The notes below the pieces were generated by a model. The model worked only from the letters and a program-made list of their open reading frames with translations. It made no database searches and was not told where the DNA came from. The translations under genes and the position numbers were made by a program. DNA of 64,000 bases from Pseudoscleropodium purum (lineage: Eukaryota; Streptophyta; Bryopsida; Hypnales; Brachytheciaceae): positions 15,190,001-15,254,000 of the forward strand of contig OZ017795.1 of assembly GCA_963969395.1 (NCBI GenBank). Direction: 5' to 3'. Below are positions 1-11,700 of the stretch, piece after piece. Each line of letters begins with the position of its first letter. The stretch's first letter is position 1.

Positions 1-370
1 TTTTAAATATTGCGATTTGAACTTTGACCTATTACCATGAAGTGCTAATTTTCTAATTTTTAGAATGGCACAATAAAACACCTATTTCTAAATTTTTAAA
101 AATAAATTTAGTATTCAATACGAATTTCTTTCACTTTTTGTTCAATAATTCACAATAACAATAATTCCAAATCCTCACGAAGAAGTCTGAAATTTGTACG
201 ACTTACAAAAGACATGTAATCACATCTTTGAAAAAGAAATACAAAAAATTTCATTCATAGATTGTTGCAAAATGAAAGTTGCATACAAAGAGAGTAACTT
301 TAAAGCCTTTGAAAAAGTGGTCATCGGCACTTCCTTTCAGGGTTGATATCCCCTCCTCCATCAGTCAGGA

Positions 371-480
371 ACTCATCAGGGTATCAACGTCCACGGACAG
401 AAATTCAGCCTTCAAAGCACTCATGATCGAACAACACCCGCCTAGCAAAACCGCAGCAGCTTCAGTCAATATACCGACTT
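371..480 (-). CDS. Possible C-terminal exon, unrecognised
   Basis: The minus strand has an open frame of about 37 codons ending in TGA, with sequence such as GILTEAAAVLLGG and SALKAEFLSVDVDTL. It is preceded by an acceptor-like TTTAAG. The composition looks more protein-like than the surrounding AT-rich DNA. No family is recognised, and upstream exons would have to lie beyond the GC-rich mobile elements at 535-1750. This may be chance. Confidence 0.15.
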
Positions 481-534
481 AAATCTCGTGTTACCGGGAC
501 TGCTCCGATCTCGCACCAAGCTCAATCTAGTTTA

Positions 535-945
535 GAGCCCGTTTCCATGGAGGTCTTGGACCTCCAGGAACCGGAGGGGGCCGGTTTGGCCAGCCGGAGG
601 TCCAGCTCCCTCCGGGTGCTTTCCATGCAATCCGACTTTGCAGGATCCAGTAGTAATTAAAATGAGGAGGACCACTGGACCCAAAATGCAGAGACTTATG
701 ATTCGAGTTCAGTTGTAAAGGCGTGGTGAACTTACCCTATGGTCCCACCGGAACTCCCACGAAATCAGCCTGGACAGAAAAAATCATTTGTCTAATTATC
801 GAAATGGGGGTCCAGGATTCCGTCCAGGCCCTCCAGTTCTGCAAAATCGGATTGCAGGAGCCGGAGGCTGCAGGTCCAGCCGGAGGGGAGCGCGGACCTC
901 CATGGAGGCCGCCTGGATGTCCAGTTCCTCCATGGAAACGCGCTC
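535..945. mobile_element. Tourist/PIF-Harbinger-like MITE, GC-rich
   Basis: The left end reads GAGCCCGTTTCCATGGAGG. The reverse complement of the right end reads GAGCGCGTTTCCATGGAGG, one mismatch in 19. Both ends are flanked by TTA (532-534 and 946-948), the 3-bp target duplication typical of PIF/Harbinger elements. Further inside, TGCAATCCGACTTTGCAG and its near-complement near 840-858 extend the inverted symmetry, so the element could fold back. At 411 bp it has no transposase and would be non-autonomous. The open frames inside are by-products of high GC. Confidence 0.72.
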
Positions 946-948
946 TTA

Positions 949-1750
949 AAGCCTGACTCCATTGGGGCCCAGGCCTCCGAAAACCGGAGCTGGCTGGACC
1001 TCCGTGCTAGACGGGCCGGACCCCTCTGGAAAGCTCCATTGAGCCGGACCTCCGGGCGCAGGGAGTAAGGGGCTATTCGCATGCAGCCCCGACCCCGACC
1101 TCTGGAGGGGCGTCCGCTGGTTCGCATGGGGGGATTTACAGCCCCCAAACCGATTTGGAGATCGGGTTCCCTCTTCGATTTCAGTTCCTTGAAAAGCGGA
1201 ATTGCGCGCTCGCGCTCTTGCCCATGAACCCGACCTTCCCCTTAAACCCAATTATCCACCACTTGTCAGAGATCGATTCATCGCCGGGTTTGCCGCCGGG
1301 TTTGCAGGGAGCTCCAGTTAAAGTTACACTAAAATGGCCAGGCCACCACTGCTACCTCCGGCTGCATGCGGAAGGGAGATGACGGGGGGCCCGACCTGCG
1401 GATCGGGTTGCCCCGACCTCAAGGTCGAGGTCGGCACCCCATGCGAACAACCTCTAAAGTTACCGGACTTCAACCGCCGCAGTTACAGCCGAAGCAAAGT
1501 TACAGCTGCAACGAGTGGCTCTGTGAGCAGAAAGTGAACCTGAAGTTTCGGCCGGGGGCTCTGCCGTTTGTCTCCTAGCTGCGTGTTCAATGCCTCCGGC
1601 ATCCCTCCGGACCCTCCAGGCCTGCAAGGCCGTTTTACAAGGACCGGAGGCTGGAGGCCAACCCGGAGGTGTGGCAACGCTGGCCCAGCCCAATGGAGCC
1701 TGCCCAGAGCTCCAATTTTCGGAGGTCCGGGCGTAAATGGAGCGAGTCTC
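949..1750. mobile_element. Second TTA-flanked GC-rich inverted-repeat element
   Basis: It abuts the previous element and shares the TTA at 946-948; another TTA is at 1751-1753. The left subterminal sequence (CTCCATTGGGGCCC..., then GCCTCCGAAAA and GGAGCT) matches the reverse complement of the right end (CTCCATTTACGCCC..., then ACCTCCGAAAA and GGAGCT). The outermost ~10 bases are less similar. Internal GC-rich arms around 1070-1130 and 1360-1450 are also partly complementary. It is probably related to the 535-945 element, either as a neighbouring insertion or as half of a larger composite. No credible protein is encoded. Confidence 0.5.
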
Positions 1751-1947
1751 TTACTTATTGCAACCAGTCACATGTCCCCACAACAGTACTAAATAAAGAA
1801 TCTCGTGCTCGATGATTGATGTCCAAGCATGTGATCAACTGATCATGTCTGTTCAAACATCAAAATGCAGCGCCGCAACCGGCCAAAGTTACAGACGCAC
1901 GATCTTCCACAGTGTCGGTATTTAGGAGTCTCACGTATCGTGACTAG

Positions 1948-2121
1948 ATGAAGAGGCGGGCTTCCGATGGAGAGGTTTCCGACGAAGCTGCCACTCAGCA
2001 ATGGATGGAAGTTGCCAAGGGAGACTTTTCACTCACTGTAACTTGCCACTACTGTTCCGGACTGCCGATATGTGAGTTCGAGGAGGGGCACATTCACACG
2101 TTTTTTTCCTGCTGTTGCTGA
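1948..2121 (+). CDS. Small Cys-rich ORF, unrecognised
   Basis: A 57-codon ATG-to-TGA frame in a GC-balanced island just past the GC-rich elements. The N-terminal half is charged (MKRRASDGEVSDEAA). The C-terminal half is Cys/His-rich: a CxxC at residues 33-36, another Cys at 42, His 48 and 50, and three Cys at 55-57. This could be the first exon of a zinc-binding protein or a chance ORF. No family is recognised and no downstream exon was found. Confidence 0.22.
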   Translation: MKRRASDGEVSDEAATQQWMEVAKGDFSLTVTCHYCSGLPICEFEEGHIHTFFSCCC

Positions 2122-3295
2122 AGCTTGGAAAAAACTGTTTAATGTCCAGCTGGCTGGAATCTGTTAGTCGGACTTCAAGCCGTATCCCGTAAGGACTGGC
2201 TGCAGGTCTTGTCGTCCAGCTTTTCGTCCAAAAAGGTACAGGCTTTTAGAGTAGCCTTGGAATTTTAGCAATTGCAACTGCAGGAACGACTCTGGGAGTG
2301 AGTAGGGGACCACTTGATTAGGTGAACTATTCTAGGACGGGCAGAATGACTGGTTTGCCCTATTGGCATTGATGGATTTATTTATTTTTTAATTTTACAA
2401 AAGGACAAATGTGAGAAATGGGGAGTCAAATGAAGAGCAATTGAAATTTTAATTTTTATGTCAAACGAAATTTTTTTTATGAATTTTTGAAGTGTGTTGC
2501 TCAATTGGTCAAAAACAGTCTTTAGACTGTCATCAAACCAACGAAAAGTATATTTATAATGGTCTTCTTACCCACTTATGACAATCACAATATTTCCTAA
2601 CATGGATACAACGTGAAGGCCTAAAAAACTTCATTTCTTGTGATGAATTTACACTCAAAAGATGGAAGTTCCTACATAAGTCACTAATCATTCCATCACC
2701 ATCATCTAAGACAACCATTGTGGCCACTAACTCAATTTAATGTTATTAGTCCAAAACTCGTTTATTTGAAATTTTATGTCATGGGTTGATGAAAGACTTT
2801 AACAGATCATTTTCTAGGTGTCTATGATGGGTCTTTTGCATGTCATAGGTTTGTTTATGTTAACAATGCAAAGATGAAGTTTTATGTAGATATATTCTCT
2901 CCCTCTTAATTTGAGTCTTTTGGAGACCATCACACTATAAGTCAAATAGTTTGAATGTGAGGCTTGTATGTTCTAAAAAATGATAGTATAGCACATGTAC
3001 AAGATATTCTAAAATGTCATTGAAGGCTAGGGAGGGTCAAAATAAAGAGGTCTAAATGTAGTCTCAAGTACATATGCAAATTCAATTCTTTTTTGATAAT
3101 TACATACTTCACATATAGAATATATTTTTCTTGCTTAGAATAGAATTCATAATTAGTAGGTTTCAAGTGTTTCTAATATAGAATCATTTATTTCTCATTC
3201 AGAAAATTATTATAATACAAATAAAACTCAACACTTTTTGGTTTTCTTATGAGTCTAATCATGTTCATAATAAGTATTATATACAAACAATATTT

Positions 3296-3560
3296 ACTAA
3301 AATCCCTAATACAAAGGGTGGTTTTAATGAATAATATTAGAGTATAATATATATCCAAGTGTCATATTGGCACTAGCATCATAGACTTTGGCCACTAAAA
3401 TCCCTAGTACAAAGGGTGGTTTTAATAAATAATATTAGAGTATAATATATATCCAAGTATCATATTGGCACTAGCGTCATAGACTTTGGCCATTAAAATC
3501 CCTAGTATAATATATATCCAAGTGTCATATTGGCACTAGCATCATAGACTTTGGCCACTA
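3296..3560. repeat. 98-bp tandem repeat, about 2.7 copies
   Basis: Units begin at 3296, 3394 and 3492 with the phrase TAAAATCCCTA and carry TATAATATATATCCAAG and CATATTGGCACTAGC. The third unit lacks about 32 bp (the ACAAAGGGTGG...ATATTAGAG part) and ends near 3560. Units differ by only a few substitutions, so the expansion is recent. Confidence 0.9.
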
Positions 3561-4307
3561 TGCTCTAACACTATTCATTGGTGCCCAAAGATTACCCTTC
3601 TACTAGTGAACATCATTCCTATATATCTGTACTTTGTATGTCATGTGCACAAGTATATATATATAATTTATTCATCTAAGTAGTCAGATGAGAAAAATAT
3701 TAAATTCATCCATTAGTTGAATCATACAAAAGCCACATTATAAAATAATTGATCTTTTAGAATTGGGTTTAAATCAAATGTGCAAAGCCTTGCCAAAGTA
3801 ACTAACTAAAACAATATTTTCTATTTCATTTATTTTGGGTAATTTATAAACCAACCTTTACTAGAATGATGAAGCTATCCAAATCAAATTCTAGAATGGA
3901 TGAAAAACGAAATGAATGAAAATTCATTAATTCATTTTGAAATGGTATTGCTCTTTTGTGTATATATTTTTTTTAAAAGCAATATCATTCTATAAATTTT
4001 ATAGAAATTTCAATATTTCACCTACTTTAAAACACTCAATGCTTAAAAAAAGCCTTGTAACTGAAGACCCAAGAAAAAACCTCTATAACTACACTCATCT
4101 ATTGGGATCTATTTGTTGATGAATGTAAAAAAGCATCCTCTATTTTATTGTTGGTTTATTTGTATTTCTAGAAAACTCCTATCTTATTCAAAATCTAAAA
4201 TTTGATCAACCATAGCAAATAACAAGATCCAATATATGGTTTTCTAAAATAAAAAATTTAGATAAGTGTGTGGAGTTTTTTCTCTATGACCTTCTATATC
4301 ACTATAT

Positions 4308-4394
4308 ACCTACTCCTTGAGCTCAACACACCTACTCCATGGGCTCATCATACCTACTCCTTGAGTTCTAAATACCGACTCCTTGGACTCCCTT
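4308..4394. repeat. 22-bp tandem repeat, four units
   Basis: Four consecutive units start at 4308, 4330, 4352 and 4374. The consensus begins ACCTACTCCTTGAGCTC; each unit carries a few substitutions in its 3' half and the last is 21 bp. The array is non-coding and has no obvious function. Confidence 0.88.
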
Positions 4395-6653
4395 CCTTAG
4401 ATTTGTGAAAAGTTGATTTTGTCTTTTGTAGGATACGTGAGAGCCTTTACCCCTTGAAGAACATGGGCCTCTCATGACCAAGATAATTACCAAAATGCTT
4501 CAATTATTAAACCAATAGGTGCACTCTTTGTTTCTACAATTTACAATGAAGTCATGATAGTTCTCCATTGAGGGTTGACATTTGATTCTCAGTGTCCCCC
4601 AAGACTGCCAAGAGTCAAGGTATGAGAACTTTTCAAGAACATGGGAAGCTCTCTCACGTAAAGCAAAATGTATTTTAATCAGATTTCACTCTCCGGTTCC
4701 TCTTTTCAACGACATCCAAGCCAAGCCCTGGTAAACAATGTTATGTTCACAATGTTATGATGAGTAGGCTGATCCCAGCTGAAAAGGTAGAAAAGACCCT
4801 GGGCGGTCCCAACTGAAAGGGAAATGACCGGACTTGACCCGCATCGACTGAATCGACGCCATATCGAAAAAGTCATCCCCATCCCCAGTACCGTACGCAA
4901 CTACCGCTTCAGGTACTGGACAATCCGTAGTACAACGCCTCCTGTAGCTAGTCGGATTCATTTGGCTAGTTTGCATTATTGCTGATCCTGAAAGTACTGG
5001 GAAAGCGGGCCAGCCCTCTGCATGTGAATATCTAGATTGCAGCAGTAACGTAAGTTACGTAACTTAAGAGATATTTCAGTTTCAATTAGGGCTCAATCAT
5101 GGTGAATTCTTTCAATGACCGTTTGCAGTCATTTTGAATGTTTTTCATTCAATTAACCACACTTCATCTAGTTTCAGATACTTAACAATGAAACTATATT
5201 CCAAACTTTGTAGAATGAGAGTGCTTGTACGTCTACAAAATTCACATTTTGAGGCAAATGAACAATTCGATATTGTTAGTGACAAAGCAGCCCAGAAAAT
5301 ACAGCCATGGACACCCTTTCGAGTCTCCAAGTCAAGACCTGCACCTGTTTGTTGTTGATTAATTTCGTACGTCGTAATTAACCTCTACTATTACGGATCT
5401 CCAATTCCAAATACCGGTATGAAATCAAAAATTCCATCATTGGCAAACAAAAAATTCTAGCATATTTTACAGGTGATCGAGCTTAGGGTGGGTTCTCCCG
5501 TCGCTGATTCGAGCTAGCGGAACATGTGATAATCTAAGTAAATCAGTGTTTCGTTCTTGTGTAATTAATCAGTATGAATCTCGTTACAGACCCCTTCACT
5601 CCATGTCGATCGTATTCCGCTGAGATTTACTCCTTGTCGAATCGTATCACATGCAAATGAATGCAAAGTTAACTTTCCTTGGGTGTCCAACTGAACAAAA
5701 TAAGGAAAATCTTGTGGATCGAATCGCAAGTAAACATGCACACCGGCCACATCGATTCTTGCGTCCCCTGATACCGACGTCATCCGTGCAGGGCGTCACC
5801 CCACCCTTCCGGTGACGCAACGCCTGCGTCATGGCAGGGGATGATTTCAAGCATGTGCGGACTCCTAGCTGGACTCCTAGCTGGGATCAATGATCCACGA
5901 TTCCACGCTGCAGGCATCACGGCGACGTAGACTGACTCAGGACACCATTCGGCTTGCTCTTTCGCTTTGACATCTCCCTCCCAGGCCAGTCCACTCGGTG
6001 GAGACTTAACCTTCCGATCCTAGCTGCACATTTGGGATTCTTAGCTTGGTTGCTTGCTGAACTTAATTTCTTGTGCATGTTCAACCCGGTCGAGCGCCCC
6101 TACCCAGTTCTTTCGTGAAGGGAGTGGCAGCGAGCTCGTACTTGAAAGGACCACGTTGCCGTCAAATACTGGGGAGGACCTTCCGTCTTAAGTATATATA
6201 TTGTGCTAGCCGCGCACTTGATAGTTGGAGTGTGCGGACACACTAATTCGGGTGCCAATGAAGCTTTCGTAAACGCAAGGTTTCATTTTAGCCGCGCCCT
6301 TTTGTGCATATAGCTAGAAAGAGCTTGATGCAATTGGGAAGCTTCAGCTTTATTTGCATTTCAGCCTGTCCTAGTCAATATATTCCTGAGCACTTTCGTG
6401 AAGTACGTATTACTGACTTGCTACTATTCGAGAGGACATTGCGGCGTCAAATAGAAGGATGATCGATCTCTAGGTAGTTTGCACATGCACTCCAGTTCAT
6501 GGATGGGTGAACATTGATCGTTTCGTGACAATTAGGGTGCTATTGAAGAGTTTAAGAACTCAAGGTTTCAGTGATAGTTAGCTGGGGTTCAATAGAACGG
6601 GATTCCATTCCATTCAAATTAAGCCAGTTTCAGGTTCGGATTTCAAGCTAAAT

Positions 6654-8740
6654 ATGGGAAGGGCTCCAATTTCAAGTAGGGTATCCGAAAGAGGTCTGAA
6701 CAAAGGGCCGTGGACTGAAGAGGAGGACGCCATTCTGACTGCCTTCATCAAAGCGAACGGAGAAGGGAATTGGCGCACTCTCCCCAAACTAGCAGGTATT
6801 GCAATGAAGATGATCCGAGTTTTAATTCCACAAATGCGCAGTCAGCTTGATTACATAATTGAATGTATCCTCCAATAATTGGTCAATCGTAGTGTAGATA
6901 GGGGTTGCTTGCAGTGGTATCTAATGGAGGTTGACTGCGTGGTTGAATTGCAGGGTTGCAAAGATGTAGGAAGAGCTGCAGGCTACGGTGGATGAATTAC
7001 CTGCGACCCGATCTCAAACGGGGCAATTTCTCGCCTGAAGAGGATGAGCTGATCGCCAAATTACACTCTCTGCTGGGAAACAGGTACTGCATCTTCCAGA
7101 TTCGACCACACCTCTAGCTAGCAAACCATGGCCACTTTCGGAAGCTTAAATCATGGTTGGTTCTTCATAGAACCCATAATCAGCTAACCGTCTGTATGAG
7201 AGTGATTACAAGAAACACTTGTGCTATGCTGATCTCATAGGTTGTGTGTTAATCCAATTTTCAAGAATTTTGCAGTAGTGATCCTACATAGCCCAAAAAT
7301 TTAGTGAAAGATTGAAGGGCTCATCACATCTCCCGTTATACTTCATGATTTGCAAAATAATCTTGTGTACAAACAAAAATGTGCTAAATTTCCACATTTT
7401 CGAGTTCCATGATTTGGAGTACTTTGAGTACTAAAATTATGAAATTCCGAGACTTGAAATTTTGAGAGTAAGTTCTTCTACTAAGCTTAATTAGCCATAA
7501 GAAGTATCTGAAATAGATTTCCGTGCACATGCATTTCCGTGCACATGCATTTCCGTGCGCATGCCTTTCAACACAATTGAAAGACAAATTTTCACTGCCT
7601 AATTCTTGATAGTAAATTCATCTCAGTATCCTAGAGATTTATTGAATACTCGATCATCACAGAGTTAAATCTTCTAATCGCTGATTACAATCTTTTACAT
7701 CTTACGAAAAAATCATTATCTATTTTTACAATACTCTTAAAAAAAATATCGCGGTATCCATGTTTAGGAGGTGCAATGCTTGCAAGATGTTGCAACCGAG
7801 TCAGAAGGATTGGTATTGGAGCAGGGCGGCGGTTGAGCCGCACTGATCGTTCACTAATGTGATATACTAATGAACAGTATTAGCATACATCCATGAGGGA
7901 TGAGGGATGAGAAGTGATAACTGCGGTTTCTATTGCTAGCAATCAAAACGTACGCAAGGAACAGTACAAGCAGTACAATTGTAATCTTGCAATCGTATCC
8001 GTATCTCAAAATGACCTAATCTAACAAACTCCGGGTGTATAATGTGCAGGTGGGCATTGATAGCAGGTCGCATTCCAGGCCGCACAGACAACGAGATCAA
8101 AAACTACTGGAACTCTCGTTTGCGGCGAAAGCTCAACACCAAGTCAGGCGATCAAGTCACAGCCACACCACTGTCCTTCTCAGCTCTGGATTCAGCCTTG
8201 AATTCAGCCTTGCAACCGAGCTCCAGTAACACCACAAGATTCGCCTCTGAAGCAACTGCAAACCCAAACCCGGGCGCCTCTTCATTTCCCGAATATGCTG
8301 AAGACCTAGCGGCGTCCTCATCACTAGAAGTCTCCGTGTTCTCCGAATACGCCAGATTCCAACCCCCCTGCGAAGCCACTCCATCGGAGCCTTGTAGCAG
8401 CGAAGGGACAGCTTGTTTAGACGATTGCTCCGATCACCAGTCACTGGAAGCAGGGTACTACTCTACCTGGTCGACATCTGTTGCGAATGAGACTAGCGTT
8501 GCAGACGACTCCGTGAAGCATGAATCGTCGTATGCTTACTCACCCGAGAGTGTCTTGACACAAGGACTAGATTCAGAAGATGATTTCTTGTGCAGTGACT
8601 TCAGTAGCTTCACCAATGGCTTGGCGGATCTCGGGGACACCAGTTTCCAGATGTTGCTGCAGTTGATGTCGATGCCGATGTCTCCGTTGCACAAAAACCT
8701 GGTGCCTATGTCGTGGCCAGCCGATGCCCTCTGGTCATAG
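6654..8740 (+). CDS. R2R3-MYB transcription factor (3 exons)
   Basis: A nuclear DNA-binding regulator of 320 aa. Exons: 6654-6795, 6954-7083 and 8050-8740, with GT-AG introns in phases 1 and 2 at the classical R2R3-MYB positions. R2 (about residues 17-67) has Trp at 20, 40 and 60. R3 (about 70-118) has Phe73, Trp92 and Trp111; Phe in place of the first Trp is normal for plant R3. Residues 79-98 fit the bHLH-interaction signature [D/E]Lx2[R/K]x3Lx6Lx3R (E79, L80, K83, L87, L94, R98), so a partner in a MYB-bHLH-WD40 type complex is expected. The ~200-residue tail is Ser/acidic and probably activating; I do not see a named subgroup motif. The start at 6654 gives MGRAP, a common MYB N-terminus. 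Flavonoid or pigment control is inferred from the bHLH motif only. The gene looks intact. Confidence 0.93.
7517..7564. repeat. 16-bp triplicate inside MYB intron 2
   Basis: Three consecutive copies of ATTTCCGTGCACATGC (the third has one change, GCGCATGC) lie in the 966-bp second intron of the MYB gene. Each unit contains alternating-purine GTGCACATGC or GTGCGCATGC. Confidence 0.9.
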
Positions 8741-11700
8741 TTGCCGATTAATTACCTAATTGTGTCGATTAAAATGTTCGACAGCGTTTTGTAATTATTG
8801 CATCATGGTTGCTGAGTTGTAGTTACTGGTGTGGACGAGAAAATGAAAGTCTTTTTTCTCCATACCACTTTTCGATGTGTAAATTGCAGCACGAAAAAGC
8901 TGTTTAATTTTGTTTAATTTTGTTTGCATCAGCTCCCCTGCCTGCTTGAGTCAGTCAGTGGGATGCAAGTTGCATCGGCCCATTTTACTGAAGGGTGCAA
9001 TGGAACATGTATACTGTACTACTGTTTACATATACATTCTGAGAGAGAGAGAGAAAAAAATATCTCAAACTGGCGTTGGTGTGGGCCTGTGGGGTGATGC
9101 CAGATTGTACATTCAAAAGGGGGGGTTCTCAGATACTTCTGGACTGTGATGGGGCGGCCCTGCTTGAATCTTATCTTTTGTTTTAAGCACCGTACCACAG
9201 ACCCGGTCAGAGCAATGGGCAAACCAGTTTTTAATGGACAAGTGACCTTCCCAAGGCAATTTTCATTGCAACTGGAATCTGTTAACGTGGCAGCACTTGT
9301 TTTTTTATTTCTGAACAACTTTTACATTAATGCAGCACAGGCTGCTATCTCAGTGGGGTGATGAATCTACTGACATCCATGCATCTGCGTGAAACATGTA
9401 GAACATGCATGATACCTTGAAATCCATCTAATAGACAATCATTCATCCAAGGACTGTCCGTTTGTTACGAGAGACCTACTCCGCAGGGCAGGGCTTCTCT
9501 CGGCTAGTACACTATTGCTCGAGAAAATCTCACCAAGGTAAGGTGGGTATCCCCCAAACCGCCACTAATTGTTACTGTGCCTAATTTATATCATTAAAAT
9601 GTTCAATTTATATATTTTCTTAATAACAAGTGAAAGGAGGTTCCAACGCACCAAAGAATATGACATTTGGATAATGTGTGCAAAAGTTATGAAGGAACTA
9701 AATTTGGTTTTAAAAGCATTTCTTCCACAGAGGTACATAATTGATTTTGGACATGTACTCAAAGTGAAGATGGAAATTTAGGGTCAATGGCACATTTGGG
9801 GTGTCCACTATATATCAAATTCTTGCAAGGTAGGTTGTGAATTCACCTAGAAGTCCTATCCAATACACATGTTTGCTTTAGGCCTTGCTTGAAGTAGTAC
9901 CAAGTGTTTTTTTCAACAAATTAACCACTTAAAAAAATGCATGTCTTGTATGGTTTTGTCATTGATATGTTCATCATTCAAAATGATCTCTCATAGCAAC
10001 TAGCTACTTAGGAATATTATACTACAATTTACTAGTAAAGTTTTTGGTCCTTAGCTAAAATCCTAAGGTGAGTCTTAAAAAAACATATGTATTTAGACCA
10101 TTTGTCAAAATCTTCTAATAGACATGTTTGGTGAACCTAATCCATTAGAGGTGAATCCATAAGGCAACAAATTCATGGTTCAATCTTTTCATTTCTCCAT
10201 TGATTTCAATCGGTTGGCTTCCCAATCATAAGATGAAAGTTCCTATTGCAATCACTATTCATTCATCCAAGACATTGATTGTGGTGACTAACTCAACCTA
10301 ATATAGTCGGGTCATTGCAAGAATTCTTGGTACTATTTATTTGTTGCAAGAACAATGCTGGAACCTTCCTTTACAAGAACTTTTGAAGCAAAATTCATAT
10401 GAACTTGAAATTTGTATAAAAAAATGTTTGTCTTGAGTATTATCATATCCCTTATTTTTCCACAAAAATTAAAAATATTTGATATTTAAAAATTAATTAA
10501 AGTAATATATCACATTTTGAGTTTTAGGGGGGATGTACTATGGAATACCCAAAATTAAAAATATAGAGCTAAATTTTCTATGATCTATTTTTACAATATA
10601 AAGGCATATTTTTACTAAAGAAAATCTAAAAATAATTTATTTCATGGCCTCCACGTTTGTGTAAATAGGACTCCATTGTACTCACATTTTAAAGCATTGA
10701 AGATGGTTTCAAGACCAATCCTTTTGGTGAAATCTCTTTCATCATAAAGTCTTCCTAAATAAAAATTTTAAATTTTTTATGAAATTTTTTTATCGTGTTT
10801 TTAACAAATTAAAATGTCAAAGTATCTATTTTCTTGTGTATTTGCACTTTTCTAGTTATCCTACTTAGAAAAAATTTATATGATTTTTTTCTTAAAGAAC
10901 CTAAATTCTACAGGTGTATACATTGGCTATATTTTTTTAATTTTTTTCTAGTTTTCTAGTACTCCCCAAAAAATTACAAGCACTAGTTTAAGTAGAACAA
11001 AATTAGCAAGTCACTCTTGCAATCATATAGTCCAAATCTCATTTATTGAAAAAAATTATTATGGATTGATGCAAGTCTTTAATGGATCATTTGACCTAGG
11101 TGTTGGTGATGAATCTTTTACATGTCATGGATTGATTCACCTTATACAAAGTTGTACACATTATTTAACTCCACATTGTGTATAAATGGTTAAATTTTTG
11201 TTAATATAATATAAAAAATACATACTATCTATGTCCTAGCTCGTACATTTTAAATAAAATCTCTATAGGGGTTCTTTACAAATTGGTTGTTATTAGGTGT
11301 TGTTGCCTTAATTGAAGAAATCGTTAGAAAAAATTTCAAGCCTTAGGTGGGTCATTTAATGGCATGAAAATGTGCAATTGTAAAATATTAGCCCAAATTG
11401 GCTCATATAGAATCTTGCCAATGAAAGTCATATTATGTGCCTTGTTGTATTTTTTACTAAATTTATTGTTATTATTTTATTAAAAAAATGTTATTATTTT
11501 TTGCTATATTTGCACATTTGTTGAAGATCAAATGGCCCTCCTTAGGGTCTAGACTTTCTCTAATGTGGTTCAAGAGGGATTCATCTTCTATGACATTCAA
11601 TTATTTTAATTTATCATTTTTCCACTACACAATTACATGAGGGTTTTTCAAAGTGCAACCATGTATTAAGTTTTAAAATATTATAATCGAATTGCAATGC

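Larger units (their letters stand above)
2122..6653. other. Intergenic, repeat-bearing; no gene recognised
   Basis: AT-rich sequence holding two short tandem arrays (3296-3560 and 4308-4394) and a segment near 2640-2860 that recurs in split form at 10.2-11.1 kb. From about 4.6 to 6.6 kb the base composition becomes more balanced and probably includes the MYB promoter and 5' leader. A TATA-like AGTATATATATTG lies near 6190, about 460 bases before the MYB start codon. Short open frames at 5145-5850 resemble no family I know. Confidence 0.5.

Noticed and set aside
723..1792. Several overlapping open frames on both strands in the GC-rich block
   Set aside because: They sit wholly inside inverted-repeat elements, overlap in several frames and are rich in Gly/Pro/Arg from composition. 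No domain is visible.
3300..3560. Possible CRISPR-like array from the repeated phrases
   Set aside because: Units are contiguous 98-bp tandem repeats without unique spacers, and the DNA is plant nuclear.
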